Origin: Luidia sarsii
Taxonomy: Eukaryota; Echinodermata; Asteroidea; Paxillosida; Luidiidae
NCBI GenBank assembly: GCA_949987565.1
Contig: OX465119.1
Coordinates: forward strand, 11,251,441-11,315,440
DNA: 64,000 bases
Reading direction: 5' to 3'
Under the pieces are notes generated by a model. The model searched no databases. It was not told the origin of the DNA and was given only the letters and a program-made list of their open reading frames with translations. The position numbers were made by a program, and so were the translations under genes. The first letter of the stretch is position 1. The number at the start of each line of letters is the position of its first letter. Positions 23,780 to 35,074 of the stretch are shown here, one piece after another.

Positions 23780-23865
23780 TGGACCTGGACTTGAACCCGA
23801 GACCACTGGTTTTGCGTACCGGCTCTCTTACCATCGGAGCTATCCAGCCCTTCCTAAATAGTCAA
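23780..23865 (-). mobile_element. tRNA-derived SINE head with A and B boxes
   Basis: On the minus strand GGGCTGGATAGCTCCGATGG (A box) is followed by a CTGGT/ACCAG-like anticodon arm around ACGCAAA and by GGGTTCAAGTCC, a good B box, at the right spacing. The acceptor stem does not pair well, the loop has C instead of U33, and no mature 3' end is seen. It is therefore a tRNA-derived SINE head and not a functional tRNA. The preceding GTTGACTATTTAGGAAGG is shared with the 75-bp arrays. Confidence 0.7.
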
Positions 23866-23869
23866 CGAT

Positions 23870-24615
23870 TGCAAAGATGTCAGAGAACAATTATCCTAAA
23901 ATTATCTCTCCCCTCTTCCTGTCTGATTTTGTCCTTGCCATTCGGCATTTTAAAGAGGTTCTGCGAGGCTCAAAACTCCAGCGTCACTTCTAGAGACTAG
24001 CATGCTTCTGGTCAGTAATCAAGCCTTGAACTAAAGAAATTTGACCTTGAGAAAAGGTCGAAACCAAGGTCCCTAAATATTTCTGAGATTTGCATTTTCT
24101 TTTGCTTTTACTGTCAGAAGAAGGATTAGACGAAATTCTAATGAGTTTACCTCATTATTATGCCTCGATGGTTGCACAGAGCACACTTCCCTCTACCCGG
24201 ACCTCATCACGAGTCCAAAGAAGTCGCGATCGCAAAGATAAACCCGTCCGTCCCGTTTACCGACTCGGAGATGCCTGGATGGAAACGATGTGCTTCGCCT
24301 GACTCTACGGTCGATTTCTGCTTTTCTTTCCGGCCTGCATAATTCAAGGCAGAGCGCGATCTCGTCCCGCTTCGTTATTTTTTAACGAGGAACCGGCGGT
24401 CCGCACCCATCCCCCCCTCAAAAAAACCCACCCTTCCCTTCCCCCACACCCTCCCCACTCCTTCTCCAACCCCTTCCCCGATACCCCCATCGTCGAGAAG
24501 CTGTACCTCTGGGTGCACTCACCCCGCCCCCGGCCGGGGCATCTTTATTCTATACTCCCTTCTTCTTCCGTTTCTCCCCTGGGCCGCTCCTTTGTCGAGA
24601 TTGTTATCAATAGCC
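23870..24615. other. Unassigned stretch
   Basis: Nothing recognised; C-rich between 24400 and 24490. Confidence 0.3.
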
Positions 24616-24624
24616 TGTACACTA

Positions 24625-24755
24625 GAGGGGAGGGGGAGTGGAGGGGAGGGGAAGGGAGGGGAGGGGAGGGGGGAGGGGAAGGGAGGGGAGGTGAGGGGAG
24701 GGGAGGGGAGGGGGGAGGGGAAGGGAGGGGAGGGGAGGTGAGGGGAGGGAGGGAT
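24625..24755. repeat. GGGGA/GGGAG array
   Basis: About 130 bp of GAGGGGAGGGG units, purine only on the plus strand. Runs of four G in close series could form G-quadruplexes. Confidence 0.9.
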
Positions 24756-25064
24756 CCATCAAGAGGAAAGGGGAGTCTAAACACGGGAATGAAAATCAGC
24801 GTTGACTCGCCGGATTTCTCGACGGTCGCGCGCTGTTTTTTATTTTTCCGTTTCAGCACGTTGTATTTGTTTTTTTGAAGGGTGTTTTTTTTTTTAGAGG
24901 GGGCAGGTTTGCAGACGGGTGAAGAGTTCCGTGAATCACGTACGATCACAGGCGTCATCTTGGGAACGATGCGCTCAGGGTCGCACCGTGGGGGATATAT
25001 CGCAGAGTTTTGAAAAGGGTATAGGCGGGCTGGGGTTTATGACACAGTCTTTGTCTCTGCCTCG

Positions 25065-25421
25065 GTCTCTGTTCTTTATCTGTATATCGGTCTGTCCATC
25101 TGTCTGTATATCTGTCACCATGTACCTTTGTGCCTCTCTCCCTTGGTCCCTCTCTCTCACTCTCTCACTCTCTCCCTCCTCCCTCTCTCCCTCTCTCCCT
25201 CTCTCCCTCTCTCCCTCTCTCCCTATCTCCCTTTCCCATCTCTTTCTCTCTTTCTCTCTCTCTCTCTTTCTCTCTCTCCCCTCTCACTCTCTCACTCTGT
25301 CTTCCTCTCTCTCCCCCTCTCACTCTCTCACTCTCTCTCACTCCCCTCCTCCTCTCTCTCTTTATCTTTCTCTCTCTCTTTCTCTCCCTCTCTCTCACTC
25401 CCCTCCTCCTCTCTCTTACTC

Positions 25422-25479
<58 letters not shown>

Positions 25480-25625
25480 TTATCTTTCTCTCTCTCTTTC
25501 TCTCTCTCTCTCACTCCCCTCTTCCTCTCTCTTACTCCTCTCTCTCTCTTTCTCTCTCTCTCTCTCTTTATCTTTCTCTCTCTCTTTCTCTCTCTCTCTC
25601 ATTCCCCTCTTCCTCTCTCTTACTC

Positions 25626-25663
<38 letters not shown>

Positions 25664-25721
25664 TTATCTTTCTCTCTCTCTTTCTCTCTCTCTCTCACTC
25701 CCCTCCTCCTCTCTCTTACTC

Positions 25722-25752
<31 letters not shown>

Positions 25753-25785
25753 ACTCTCTTTCTCTCTTCCTCTCTCACTATTGGA
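25065..25785. repeat. CT-rich array with higher-order units
   Basis: CTCTCTCT with a recurring block of about 100 bp (CACTCCCCTCCTCCTCTCTC then TTACTCCTCTCTCTCTTTCT then TTTATCTTTCTCTCTC) seen at about 25340, 25395, 25510, 25600 and 25695. Confidence 0.9.
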
Positions 25786-25789
25786 CACT

Positions 25790-26410
25790 GTTGTGATGCA
25801 GAGCACAGGATAAGGGAGTCAGAGATATTATCCTGGTGTATATACAGACATTTTCATGGCATTGTTGTTTAACAAAAAATGTACATTACTGTCGGAAGCA
25901 AAGTCAACTGATTCGTCAAAAGCCCGCTGCTTTCAGGTGGATTGTCTTCCAGTAAACACGATTTCATTTGGATTCCTCCCAATGCACTTCCAGTGGATTA
26001 CGGAGGAACACGACGAACCAGCGTGGTTTCTCGTTACAAATCGGCATGGATAGGGTATCTTACGAAATTGAGTCGATGCAATGTAGATAGAACCGAAAGC
26101 CAGCAATTTGGAATCGAGCCGTGACGTCACCGAGACGTAATCGATCTGATGAGTTCAGTTACCAGACCTAGTCAGTAGCGTGACGTCGCTCATTGAGCCA
26201 GCACGACCTTTGACCTTTTAAGTGCGTTCGTAGGTGCGTTCAGACGTTAGCATCACTTCACGCCCTTCTGCCGGCAATAAAATAATTCCGTCTGGTCCGT
26301 TTTTATGACTTTCGACAATTAGGTTTTACGTCATCATGACGTAATATGTGAACAGGGAATGTGGATAGGATTGAAGCGTGTACAAAGTATAATGGGTCAT
26401 TAAAGAAATG
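25790..26410. other. Unassigned stretch
   Basis: No gene recognised. TGACGTCA at 26122-26129. Confidence 0.3.
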
Positions 26411-26414
26411 ACCT

Positions 26415-26475
26415 TAGTGACCTTCTTTTGCCCTTTTGCCCTTTTGACCTTTTGCCCTTTTGACCTTTTGCCCTC
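26415..26475. repeat. Short TTTTGMCC minisatellite
   Basis: Six or seven copies of TTTTGCCC or TTTTGACC with 8-9 bp spacing. Confidence 0.8.
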
Positions 26476-26556
26476 CTGCGAGACAGCTGACGTGTTGGAC
26501 TGACTCACCCAACTCGACGTTCATTCTGACATTGGACGATGAACCGCCAATACACC

Positions 26557-26778
26557 GATTGCGCGACCGCTGTTTACATGCTATCACTTGCCTTATATAG
26601 TGGGTATTTTTCATCTCATTTGGCACAGAGCAGCGATGGAAATGAGCAAAGAAGAATGTGGACAATATGATAGTCTTCTTTGTTCATTTCCACTCCTGTT
26701 CTGCACCAAATGAGATGCAAAAATACCCACTATAAGTCACGTGACGGCATGTAAACATTGGTTTCGCAATCGGTCTAT
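26557..26778. mobile_element. Foldback element, about 220 bp
   Basis: Long imperfect inverted repeats. The left arm carries GTTTACATGCTATCAC, then AGTGGGTATTTTTCATCTCA and GGAAATGAGCAAAGAAGA. The right arm is its complement, ending GGCATGTAAAC and TTTCGCAATCGG. The loop is short (about 26650-26670). No coding. Confidence 0.75.
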
Positions 26779-26779
26779 T

Positions 26780-28195
26780 CAGTCCCCTGTTGTTGTTGTT
26801 TTTACGCACTATTGTATGTTTACATAGAGCAGCTCTCCAAAGCGAGCCCACGTAATCCCAGCATATCACAGAGAACGGAGAGTGGCGGAGATATATCATT
26901 GTGCAATGGAGAACTCTACCTGAGTGATATCGTCAGCGATTGCCGCGTATAATCCATGGAGTGTCGGGTTTTCACTGGTATGGCCAAACCATACCTCATT
27001 GCAGGAGAGGAGAAAAGCTCCTGATATGTCTATACTGAGATTGTTTTTGATCATGTACATGTCACGCAGTCACCGAGGCCGTCATAATTCTCCGGACGGA
27101 GGAAGAGGGAGGGAGGGGGGACTTGTTGCTATGGTAACCGAAAGGATGCCCGGATGTTGACCTTTTCGTAGTAGCGGCGACGCGCAGTTCTATAGTACGC
27201 GATATGGTAAAACGTACCTAGCTGCGCCATAGTGTACAGTGCGCGGAGTGTGGATGATATTGCGAACTATGTGCATGCTAACACACCCAGACCTTTTTTT
27301 TTAATCCTTGTGGAGACATTGCTTTGTTGTCGTGAAGTATACGACAGCGTGAGACACGATGTCTTAAAAATGCTCCCATTTCAACCACATTCACTTTCCT
27401 GGGTAGAAATTTGGACCGTATGTCCCTTATATATAACACTTCAATTAACAACGGATTCTTACCCATTACAGATTTCCTGTTTTTGAGTTATTTCCAAATA
27501 TCAGTTTCGTGAAAACCCTTTGGAGACCTATACATCTTTACAATTTCCCTGTGAAGACCTATTCAACCTATTGGAGTAGGTCTCTACAAGACACTAGATT
27601 CGCTCCCACGTTAATTTACGCGTTCTATTTGTTTGTGTGGATTTTCCTTTGTGCAGGCTGATGGTCGAGTGGCGTTGAAGGATTCGATGTGTTGGCTGGA
27701 GTGACGTAATGATCCCAGACTGGACTGTGAAGGTCACCGAGGTCAACGCGCTATTCCGACCGCACCCTCGTGACGAACCAGGTCAGACCCTGCGATGTCC
27801 GAACGCATAGGCTACGTCTTCAAATCACGCACGAGTCAATGTCAGGCGCCAGCGCAGCGGCTTCGGCAAGCTGCCCGTAGACTTGTGCGCTAGTTGCAGA
27901 CGTAGCCGATGATCTCGGGCGCAGTTTATGAAGTGCTAACATCGGTACTTTGGCAGGAACGAAGCCTGCTTTGGCCTCTTGTCAAAAAGATCATCTGTTG
28001 GGTATCAGATGAATTGACCCGTCCGACGTCCGATGACGTTTCCACCGGATAGCCATCGTGTATTTTTCACCCCAGAGTCCAGTACAATTGGCTTTCTACC
28101 GGGGGAAATTTTATCGGTCGGATGATTTCAACCGGCACTCAACCGATGATCTTTTTAACAAGAGACCTTACCAGCCCGTGAATTACAACAACTCT
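26780..28195. other. Unassigned stretch
   Basis: No gene or element recognised on either strand. Confidence 0.3.
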
Positions 28196-28198
28196 CGA

Positions 28199-28505
28199 AA
28201 TGAATAATTCACTCTCTCAAGGAGTGAACATCGCTCCAAAGCCAAAACCGCTTAAAAAGAGTGAAAAACACTCTAAAAGATGTGAAAACCGCTCAGAGTG
28301 AAGTGAAATCCCACTCCTGTAAGGAGCCATATGAAGGACACCTCGAAAAAGAGTTGTCCTCCATATGGCTCCTCTTATAGAGTGGTGTTTGACTCCATTC
28401 TTAGCGGTTTCCACATCTCTTACAGTGGTTTTCACTCTTTTTGAGCGGTTTTGGCTTTCCTTGAGGAAATTTTAACTCTTTGTGCGAGTGGATTATTCAC
28501 TCTTT
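28199..28505. mobile_element. Foldback element built of CACTC/GAGTG motifs
   Basis: About 300-bp imperfect palindrome. The left arm AATAATTCACTCTCTCAAGG ... GCCAAAACCGCTTAAAAAGAG ... GAGCCATATGAAGGACA is mirrored by TGTCCTCCATATGGCTC ... GAGCGGTTTTGGC ... GAGTGGATTATTCACTC. ACTC/GAGT motifs recur about every 20-25 bp in both arms, so the arms are themselves a degenerate short repeat. Confidence 0.75.
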
Positions 28506-28509
28506 TGCG

Positions 28510-30040
28510 TTTAGAGAGAATAATTATTTACACTGAATCTGTCGTCTCAGATTTGAGTGGGACTTGCACTTCAAACATGGAGAAGATACTCCTTGAGTAA
28601 CCTTCAATGCTTTGAGCAATAGCGTGCATTCAACTTTGTCCACCTCATGTGTCCTACCATTGCACATAATTATAGACCCACATACTTCACCGTCCGCTGA
28701 AATGTCCTACATGTATCAAAACACCAGGCCCGTGTTGCAATGTGTTTTTGCTTCAATCATACAGACCTATAGCTAAGACATCTAAACTATTTTTCGGTCC
28801 ACATAAATCAGTTAGCAATAAACGGATGAGGATAGGAAACACGTACTCTCTTTCAGGACACGGTGATGTGTCTTTTTGTCTCTTCTACGCGCTCGTTGCC
28901 AGGAAGACGTCTCCTTCATCCATGCCCTTTTGTTACCATGGTAACAGTCCATGTTGGGCATCTAAAAAAAACTATTACAGCAACAACAACCGCGGTTACC
29001 CACGAACACGCAGCGCGCGATCAGCTGTGTGTACAAACTCTAAGACAGTTAGCACAGTGAATCTATATACACTCGGCCTCCCACACACACACACAGACAC
29101 AGACACTACGCCTGCAGGGAGTGTGCTGGCTTGATTGTTAGGGGTCAGCAAACTTCACCCCATCCCATCTCTCTCTCTTTACCAGCATTTATCCGAATCG
29201 ATATACGTCAGCCGGGCACGCCGCCCAAACGGAAGCGCCCGAAACAAAGCGATGACGCAGTTCGGACGTCATTTTCAGACGGATAATTACACCCTTCTTC
29301 CTGTTTACCCAAGTGGTGACGAAGATCATTCACGTAATGGTCGTGCGGTATAATTATAGTGCGCCGTCCATGGTTTCTCTCCCGAGGATGCCGCTGGAGG
29401 GCGCTGTTTCCGCTCGATATGAGGGGAGGTTAGCATTACGCAACTGCTCGCTGTCTCAGTCGAAGCGGAAACGAACCAACGGTCACTGATTGAAAGCTTG
29501 GCTGTGCTTATTTTGAGAATGCTTTGCTTCATTTTCGTTTTTCTTCAATGAAAACAATCACACTTCTAGCCAGGAGCTGCTACGTGCTTCGTCAATGGTT
29601 TCTCCAATTCTTGATCATTTTGGAATGCCAGGGCGTCCTGGTGTTTAGAAAAAGTGGCCTCTGAGGTAGATATTGCTGATGGCGGAGGGTTTTTTTTTTT
29701 TTTTCTCGCTCTATTTTTCGAGATTTGGGTTTCTTTTCGGTTGGGTGAGTTACCCGTCGGTGATGATCGTGCTCAATTGGAGGGGATTCTCGCGTGGTGG
29801 CGCCCTTGCCCTGGGGTAGGGAACCCCTTGGAGGCTAGTGTCGCCTATCAATTACGCCCTCTCTAGCTCTATACCTGTGGAGCGGATTGGGTGAGCAGAA
29901 CGACGCCCTCATGAAAACAAGAGGGAGGCAAAGACGATATCAGATAATGAGCGATTGTGGTCCTCCTACCATGACCTACCTACAAGGTTTGCTTCATTTC
30001 TGTATTACATTGTGTGCTTAAACAACGTCACTGGTTTGCG
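28510..30040. other. Unassigned stretch
   Basis: No gene recognised. GAGGGCGCT at 29397-29405 sits in CCGCTGGAGGGCGCTG, a plausible CTCF-like site. T14 run near 29690; CA microsatellite near 29090. Confidence 0.35.
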
Positions 30041-30044
30041 TATG

Positions 30045-30245
30045 AATGTCGCCGAACACAAGGCCTCAAAAGGCCACTCAAGGTGAGGGCCAAAAAAAAG
30101 TGATAAGGAGAAGAACCAGCAGCATAATAGATCAGGAGGAAGAAAGATGAGTGTTTATGTTTTGTTTGAATTCAGACAAGTTCTAAGAAAGGGGAAACAG
30201 GTTGCAGGTAGAGAATTCCATAGTGCAGCAGTGCGCGGGAAGAAA
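30045..30245 (+). mobile_element. Family E dispersed repeat, copy 2
   Basis: Same order of blocks as 18612-18830 with about 85-90% similarity by eye. It extends slightly further with GAGAATTCCATAGTGCAGCA. Confidence 0.75.
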
Positions 30246-30249
30246 CTAA

Positions 30250-30900
30250 AGGAACTTGTTACATTACTCTTTTCTAAATACTACTTCAATTTATCTTATT
30301 CCGTACCCCTACCCTCAGTAATGTTCACCCCATTGCAAATCATTATTCACTCTTCGTCTCATTTCTCATGTATTCAAGGAGTGATTCATGCAATTTTTCC
30401 GAAATCGTCCCTCGCGGCCGATATACATAGACCCGCATTGATAACGCTGCACGGTACACGTTCAGCGAATTCCCCTGACGCCATAAAGTACCCATAAAGT
30501 GATGACGTATCTCATGCTGGTTCATTATGCACGCACAGTCCCCCAATAGTCGGTCCGCGCCCACAACGTCTAATCAAATTGAGCTGTATCGTCAGATAAT
30601 ACGCTCCTGTTTATTCAGGAGACAGGCTTCACACATTTTTTTTTAGGGAAAGAGAAAGTTCCTTTAATGCCGATTTAATCAAACGCGTTGGGATAGACGG
30701 CAAAATTGATGGAAATTTCTGGAGCGTAAACTTCCACACTGCATATGCCATTTAGAGGAGCCCCTGCGCCCCACGAACAAAAAAAATGTCAGGGCCCTTT
30801 TAAAGGGTGTTTTTTTTAAGTTGGCTTTATTGGTTTGTAGTGAAACAAGGACTTTCTAATTGTAGCCCAGAATTTATACAAATAAGGTTTGCATGTTTAC
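30250..30900. other. Unassigned stretch
   Basis: Nothing recognised. Confidence 0.3.
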
Positions 30901-30904
30901 AGGA

Positions 30905-31012
30905 CACTGGTCCTAATCGAGGTTCCAAAAATACCCGTTGAGGATAGCGGTGATACCCAACCCTCTTAATCCACAACGCTAAGCGGTTTAGACACCCGAT
31001 TAAGCTATCCAC
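30905..31012 (-). mobile_element. Possible degenerate tRNA-derived sequence
   Basis: On the minus strand GTGGATAGCTTAATCGGGTG resembles an A box, with tRNA-sized sequence behind it. The B box is poor. Low confidence. Confidence 0.2.
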
Positions 31013-31377
31013 TTCAATTCAGTCCGGTTGGCTTAAAGGAGGATATATACTGGCTGGTCTAAAAAGGTAATTCCCCCTTAATACCCATTGTGAAGGCGGC
31101 TCTGCTGTGCCAATACTCGCTGGGATTTGCTTGGCCGAGGGACGAATGTTTATCCAGCCATTTACGGCGACCTGTCGGGTATATTGATTGTTCCGAGGCA
31201 ATCGTCGATGACGGACTTCTTCTCGTCAGGAATTCTGGTCGTCGTTACTCTGCGTTGGACGACCTCTCCGTTATTAATCTCTAGCAGGGCGCTTTACTAT
31301 CACAATTATTATTGTCATGGGCGCACGGACGTATACTCCATGCCAGTGGTTAATTCGTCGCAGGTAATTAAACGCCT
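31013..31377. other. Unassigned stretch
   Basis: Nothing recognised. Confidence 0.25.
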
Positions 31378-31500
31378 GCAGTCACCTGACGATGGGCAGA
31401 ATACACACTGCCCGAAACGTTGAGTTACCGGCTCTTTTCAGAGCCACGCTCCTTCTCGTAAGAGAAGTGCTACACGGTGTCACCGCAAACCTTCCACTTT
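31378..31500 (+). mobile_element. Family H hairpin element, best full copy
   Basis: CTGACGAT, then a GGGCAG/CTGCCC hairpin, then GAAACGTTGAGTTACC. The 16-base GGCTCTTTTCAGAGCC follows at 31430-31445, identical to the canonical animal histone mRNA 3' stem-loop (six-base stem, TTTC loop). Twelve bases downstream is the purine-rich GTAAGAGAAG, placed where a histone downstream element would be. It ends GGTGTCACCGCAAACCTTCC. There is no histone coding sequence upstream. Confidence 0.75.
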
Positions 31501-31846
31501 GACTGTGGAGTGTGCCGGCAAGTCGGCAGGCTGGACCGCTGGGTTCGCTGTCTGTCATCAGTGGTATACGTGGTGCAGTCCATTCCTGGATTTGATCTCA
31601 GGATTTCGTCGAATTCGACCTGGGAATAGGTGGGTCAGTCCCATTATGACGTGTGCATTGGAACTACTACAGGCTCCCCTGTGATCTACACGGCGTGTCC
31701 ATCAGTGTGAAGGTGTTGTCGTGGTCATCTCCAGTCAGCGCATCGTGTGGTGCGCTGAGATCTAAGCGTCTGTGTATCACCAAGCTTGCTATGATCAGCA
31801 GAGGGTACGTCTACACGAGAAGCTAACTTCGGGTATGTTCACACGC
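31501..31846. other. Unassigned stretch
   Basis: Nothing recognised between the family H copy and the 12-bp array. Confidence 0.25.
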
Positions 31847-31847
31847 G

Positions 31848-32956
31848 CTGCTAACTTCGCTGCTAACTTCGCTGCTAACTTCGCTGCTAACTTCGCTGCT
31901 AACTTCGCTGCGAACTTCGCTGCTAACTTCGCTGCTGATTTCGCTGCTAACTTCGCTGCTAACTTCGCTGCTAACTTCGCTGCTAACTTCCCTGCTAACT
32001 TCGCTGCTAACTTCCCTGCTAACTTCGCTGCTAACTTCCCTGCTAACTTCGCTGCTAACTTCGCTGCTAACTTCCCTGCTAACTTCGCTGCTAACTTCGC
32101 TGCTAACTTCGCTGCTAACTTCGCTGCTAACTTCGCTGCTAACTTCCCTGCTAACTTCGCTGCTAACTTCCCTGCTAACTTCGCTGCTAACTTCCCTGCT
32201 AACTTCGCTGCTAACTTCCCTGCTAACTTCCCTGCTAACTTCGCTGCTAACTTCGCTGCTAACTTCCCTGCTAACTTCGCTGCTAACTTCCCTGCTAACT
32301 TCGCTGCTAACTTCCCTGCTAACTTCGCTGCTAACTTCCCTGCTAACTTCCCTGCTAACTTCGCTGCTAACTTCCCTGCTAACTTCCCTGCTAACTTCCC
32401 TGCTAACTTCCCTGCTAACTTCGCTGCTAACTTCGCTGCTAACTTCGCTGCTAACTTCGCTGCTAACTTCGCTGCTAACTTCGCTGCTAACTTCGCTGCT
32501 AACTTCGCTGCTAACTTCGCTGCTAACTTCCCTGCTAACTTCCCTGCTAACTTCCCTGCTAACTTCCCTGCTAACTTCCCTGCTAACTTCCCTGCTAACT
32601 TCCCTGCTAACTTCCCTGCTAACTTCCCTGCTAACTTCCCTGCTAACTTCGCTGCTAACTTCGCTGCTGATTTCGCTACTAACTTCGCTGCTAACAGGCT
32701 TCGCTGCTAACAGGCTTCGCTGCTAGCTTCGCTGCTAACTTCCCTGCTAACTTCCCTGCTAACTTCCCTGCTAACTTCCCTGCTAACTTCCCTGCTAACT
32801 TCGCTGCTAACTTCGCTGCTCACTTCGCTGCTGATTTCGCTGCTAACTTCGCTGCTAACTTCGCTGCTAACTTCGCTGCTAACTTCGCTGCTAACTTCGC
32901 TGCTAACTTCGCTGCTAACTTCGCTGCTAACTTCGCTGCTAACTTCGCTGCTAACT
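31848..32956. repeat. 12-bp minisatellite, about 92 units
   Basis: Units are TTCGCTGCTAAC or TTCCCTGCTAAC. Because 12 is divisible by three, a frame of 312 codons (31772-32710) stays open, reading Ala-Ala-Asn-Phe and Pro-Ala-Asn-Phe. The G and C variants occur in blocks: G-rich at the start, alternating G/C, then a run of about ten C units, then G again. This indicates stepwise block duplication. A GCTAACAGGCTTCGC discontinuity near 32692 splits the array. I see no splice or promoter context supporting translation. Confidence 0.95.
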
Positions 32957-33257
32957 AAAGCCGATCCTTTTCATCTGAAGCGTGTTTTCTAAAAAAGGGT
33001 CGCTGTGCTTGCCCCGTCATCGGCTGGCTCGGAGCCTTGGCCCTTCAACGGTAGTGACTGGCCCGAGTCCGTACCGTATTTTCCGGCGGCGCGCTACGGA
33101 CGGTGTACTAGGGAGAAGTTAAACTAAAGTTAAGTCTTTGCTTTCCAGATCAACGATCCACTGTGATGTTCATACGGTAAATTCTCCCTAAGTCTCGTAA
33201 ACTTCACTTTCATTTGTTCATTTGTCTGTCAAAAGACAGAACAGAGCGAGGTTAACG

Positions 33258-33445
33258 GGCAGCATTGTGGACGTCATGGTTGAAAAAGGACCTCGTCTTT
33301 GAATAAAATTTAATCAATCCTGCGCTTTGTCGAATGATACGCATTGCGGCGCACGTGTTTTGACAGCAAAACAAAACACGCAGAATTGATTAATTTTATT
33401 TCAACCCGGGGTCCTTTATTCAAGCGTGTCGTCCACAATGCTGCC
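33258..33445. mobile_element. Foldback element (GGCAGCATTGTGGAC termini)
   Basis: Inverted arms: GGCAGCATTGTGGACGTCAT at 33258 and GTCGTCCACAATGCTGCC ending 33445. Internal complementary blocks include AAAGGACC and ATAAAATTTAATCAATCCTG against CAGAATTGATTAATTTTATT. About 188 bp. Confidence 0.75.
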
Positions 33446-33660
33446 AAAATGATGGTGGCTTCACAAATAGTCAACTAGTCTTTGCCGGGGTGGGGGCGCC
33501 AGTCAGAAGCAATTCAACCATTAACTGCCGTATATATCTCCAGGGATCACAACCCTGCTTTCATTCAGATGCAAACAACTTATTTTTGTAAACATGGCTA
33601 CAGCAGCTGGTACGCAAAACCAGAGGTCTCGGGTTCAAATCCCGGTCCAGTCAAAGTGTT
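33440..33660 (+). mobile_element. SINE copy: body plus tRNA 3' half
   Basis: Starts with a minus-strand head fragment (GATGGTGGCTTCACAAATAG, then TCAACTAGTCTTTGCC). It continues into the body GGGGTGGGGGCGCCAGTCAG and ATCTCCAGGGATCAC. It ends with a plus-strand tRNA-like right half, CTGGTACGCAAAACCAG and GGTTCAAATCCC (B box), at 33608-33650. Head and tail lie in opposite orientation, so the copy is rearranged or the family is a foldback SINE. Confidence 0.6.
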
Positions 33661-33960
33661 ATTTGCCAATTTGTTTTTCAATATTGATGAATATTAATGA
33701 AGTATACGCCATTCGCATCGATTTCGGATCGACGACTCTTACATGTATACGTATATACTATTACATGTAAGTCCTTCCATTTTGGAGAGATAATCCCTTG
33801 TGAACAAGACTAGACCCACAAGCAACCCCAGATTCTTGACAGAAGCGTGTCTTAGATGACAGAGACGAAACTGAAGGTGAACCTTGTGCAGATGCATTTT
33901 TTTGGGGCGGGGGAGGGGCCAAGTCTCAAGTCATTGTGAGAGATGTTTCGCCACGCCTGG
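33660..33960. other. Unassigned stretch
   Basis: Nothing recognised. Confidence 0.25.
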
Positions 33961-33962
33961 AA

Positions 33963-34205
33963 CGTTTTCCCAAACCCGGCTTAGGCTTCGGCTCCGTCTT
34001 CGTCTCTGTTATCCAAAAGCTGAAAAACACAGGTTGGAGTTCTTTGTCGAAGTTGAAGCTTTGGAGAAAAAAAATTCAAAACGCAGTGTAACATTGAAAA
34101 CCGAAGCCAAATGCCTCCCGTTATTACGCCTTGTACTTGAAAATGGACGAAAGAAATGGAGACAAAGCCGGAGCCTGAGCCTAAGCCGGATTTTGGACAA
34201 GGGTC
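33963..34205. mobile_element. Family A' MITE-like element, copy 1
   Basis: Termini CAAACCCGGCTTAGGCTTCG and CGGAGCCTGAGCCTAAGCCG are inverted complements. The interior has GTTATCCAAAAGCTGAAAAA and ACGCAGTGTAACATT, shared with 60552-60798 and 62178-62425. Confidence 0.8.
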
Positions 34206-34209
34206 CTGG

Positions 34210-35070
34210 TCTTCTGTATCCACATTGCATCTCAAAATGCCCAATCTTTGGGGTATTTCATCTACGCACTGATGGGTTTTTGCTCGCGGATTTGTCTTGC
34301 CTGAGTCACCGAGATCTCTTCCCCTTAACTCCTCTCCCTCCTGGGCTTCTGAGAAGCACCCCTATCCGTCACTCTTGAATTGGTGTCCATTTGGCCCTTA
34401 ACGAGGATCGATGCCCAGGCCTAACCAGCTAGCTATCCTGTCACAACGGTGGGCACGTCTCCCCCCCCTCCACCCCACCCCACCACCAACCCAACCCCCC
34501 CCCCTCCTCCGTTGGAGGGTGGGTGGAGCGATCTGACATTTTCCGATTTCGGACCCGCAAACCGATTCTCTTGCTTCGCGTTGCCAGGCGACCGCTCACT
34601 ACCCCCTCGGCTCAATCGGCCCAAATGTCGCGCAATTTCCGCTCCTGGCGCGCCTATGACGTCATCCTTCTTTCCCCCTCTAAGGATGGCGTGACATAAA
34701 CCGCTAGCTGTGTGAAGGTTTTTTTGTGTTTTCGATTTATTTCTCCGTATTGATATCACTTTCCTCTACTCTGGGGACTGAAAAACAAATTTATTCTCTC
34801 TGAACGCTCCCTAAGTGAATGATATGACGTCATTTGTTTTTCCCAAGGGTTTTGCGGATTGTCTTTATCTGTGGGTGATTTATTAGGCCAATTTCTTTCT
34901 GATTTGTCTCAAATTTAATTCATGATGATATCGTCTAACGGAAAGGGCTTTTCTGTTGTATCTGTCTGTAGTGAGACGTAAGACGTGTGTACATGAAGGC
35001 TCATGAAGGCGGTAGCCCTAGCCAAAGCCATTTGATCGAACGAGGCTTAGCCTACCACTCGCAACGCCAT
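34210..35070. other. Unassigned stretch
   Basis: C-rich/ACCC tract at 34455-34510. Exact TGACGTCA at 34657-34664 and 34825-34832. No gene recognised. Confidence 0.35.
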
Positions 35071-35074
35071 CCCC

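Noticed and set aside
23780..23865. Functional tRNA gene (Cys-GCA-like anticodon)
   Set aside because: A and B boxes are good but the acceptor stem does not pair and U33 is replaced; fits a SINE head.
10801..31430. Calling the family H 5' hairpin a true hammerhead ribozyme
   Set aside because: One extra base between the CUGANGA core and stem II in every copy, and stem I pairs over only about three bases; kept only as a hypothesis.
31772..32710. Open frame of 312 codons (Ala/Pro-Ala-Asn-Phe repeats) as a gene
   Set aside because: It is the consequence of a stop-free 12-bp minisatellite; no promoter, splice or homology support.
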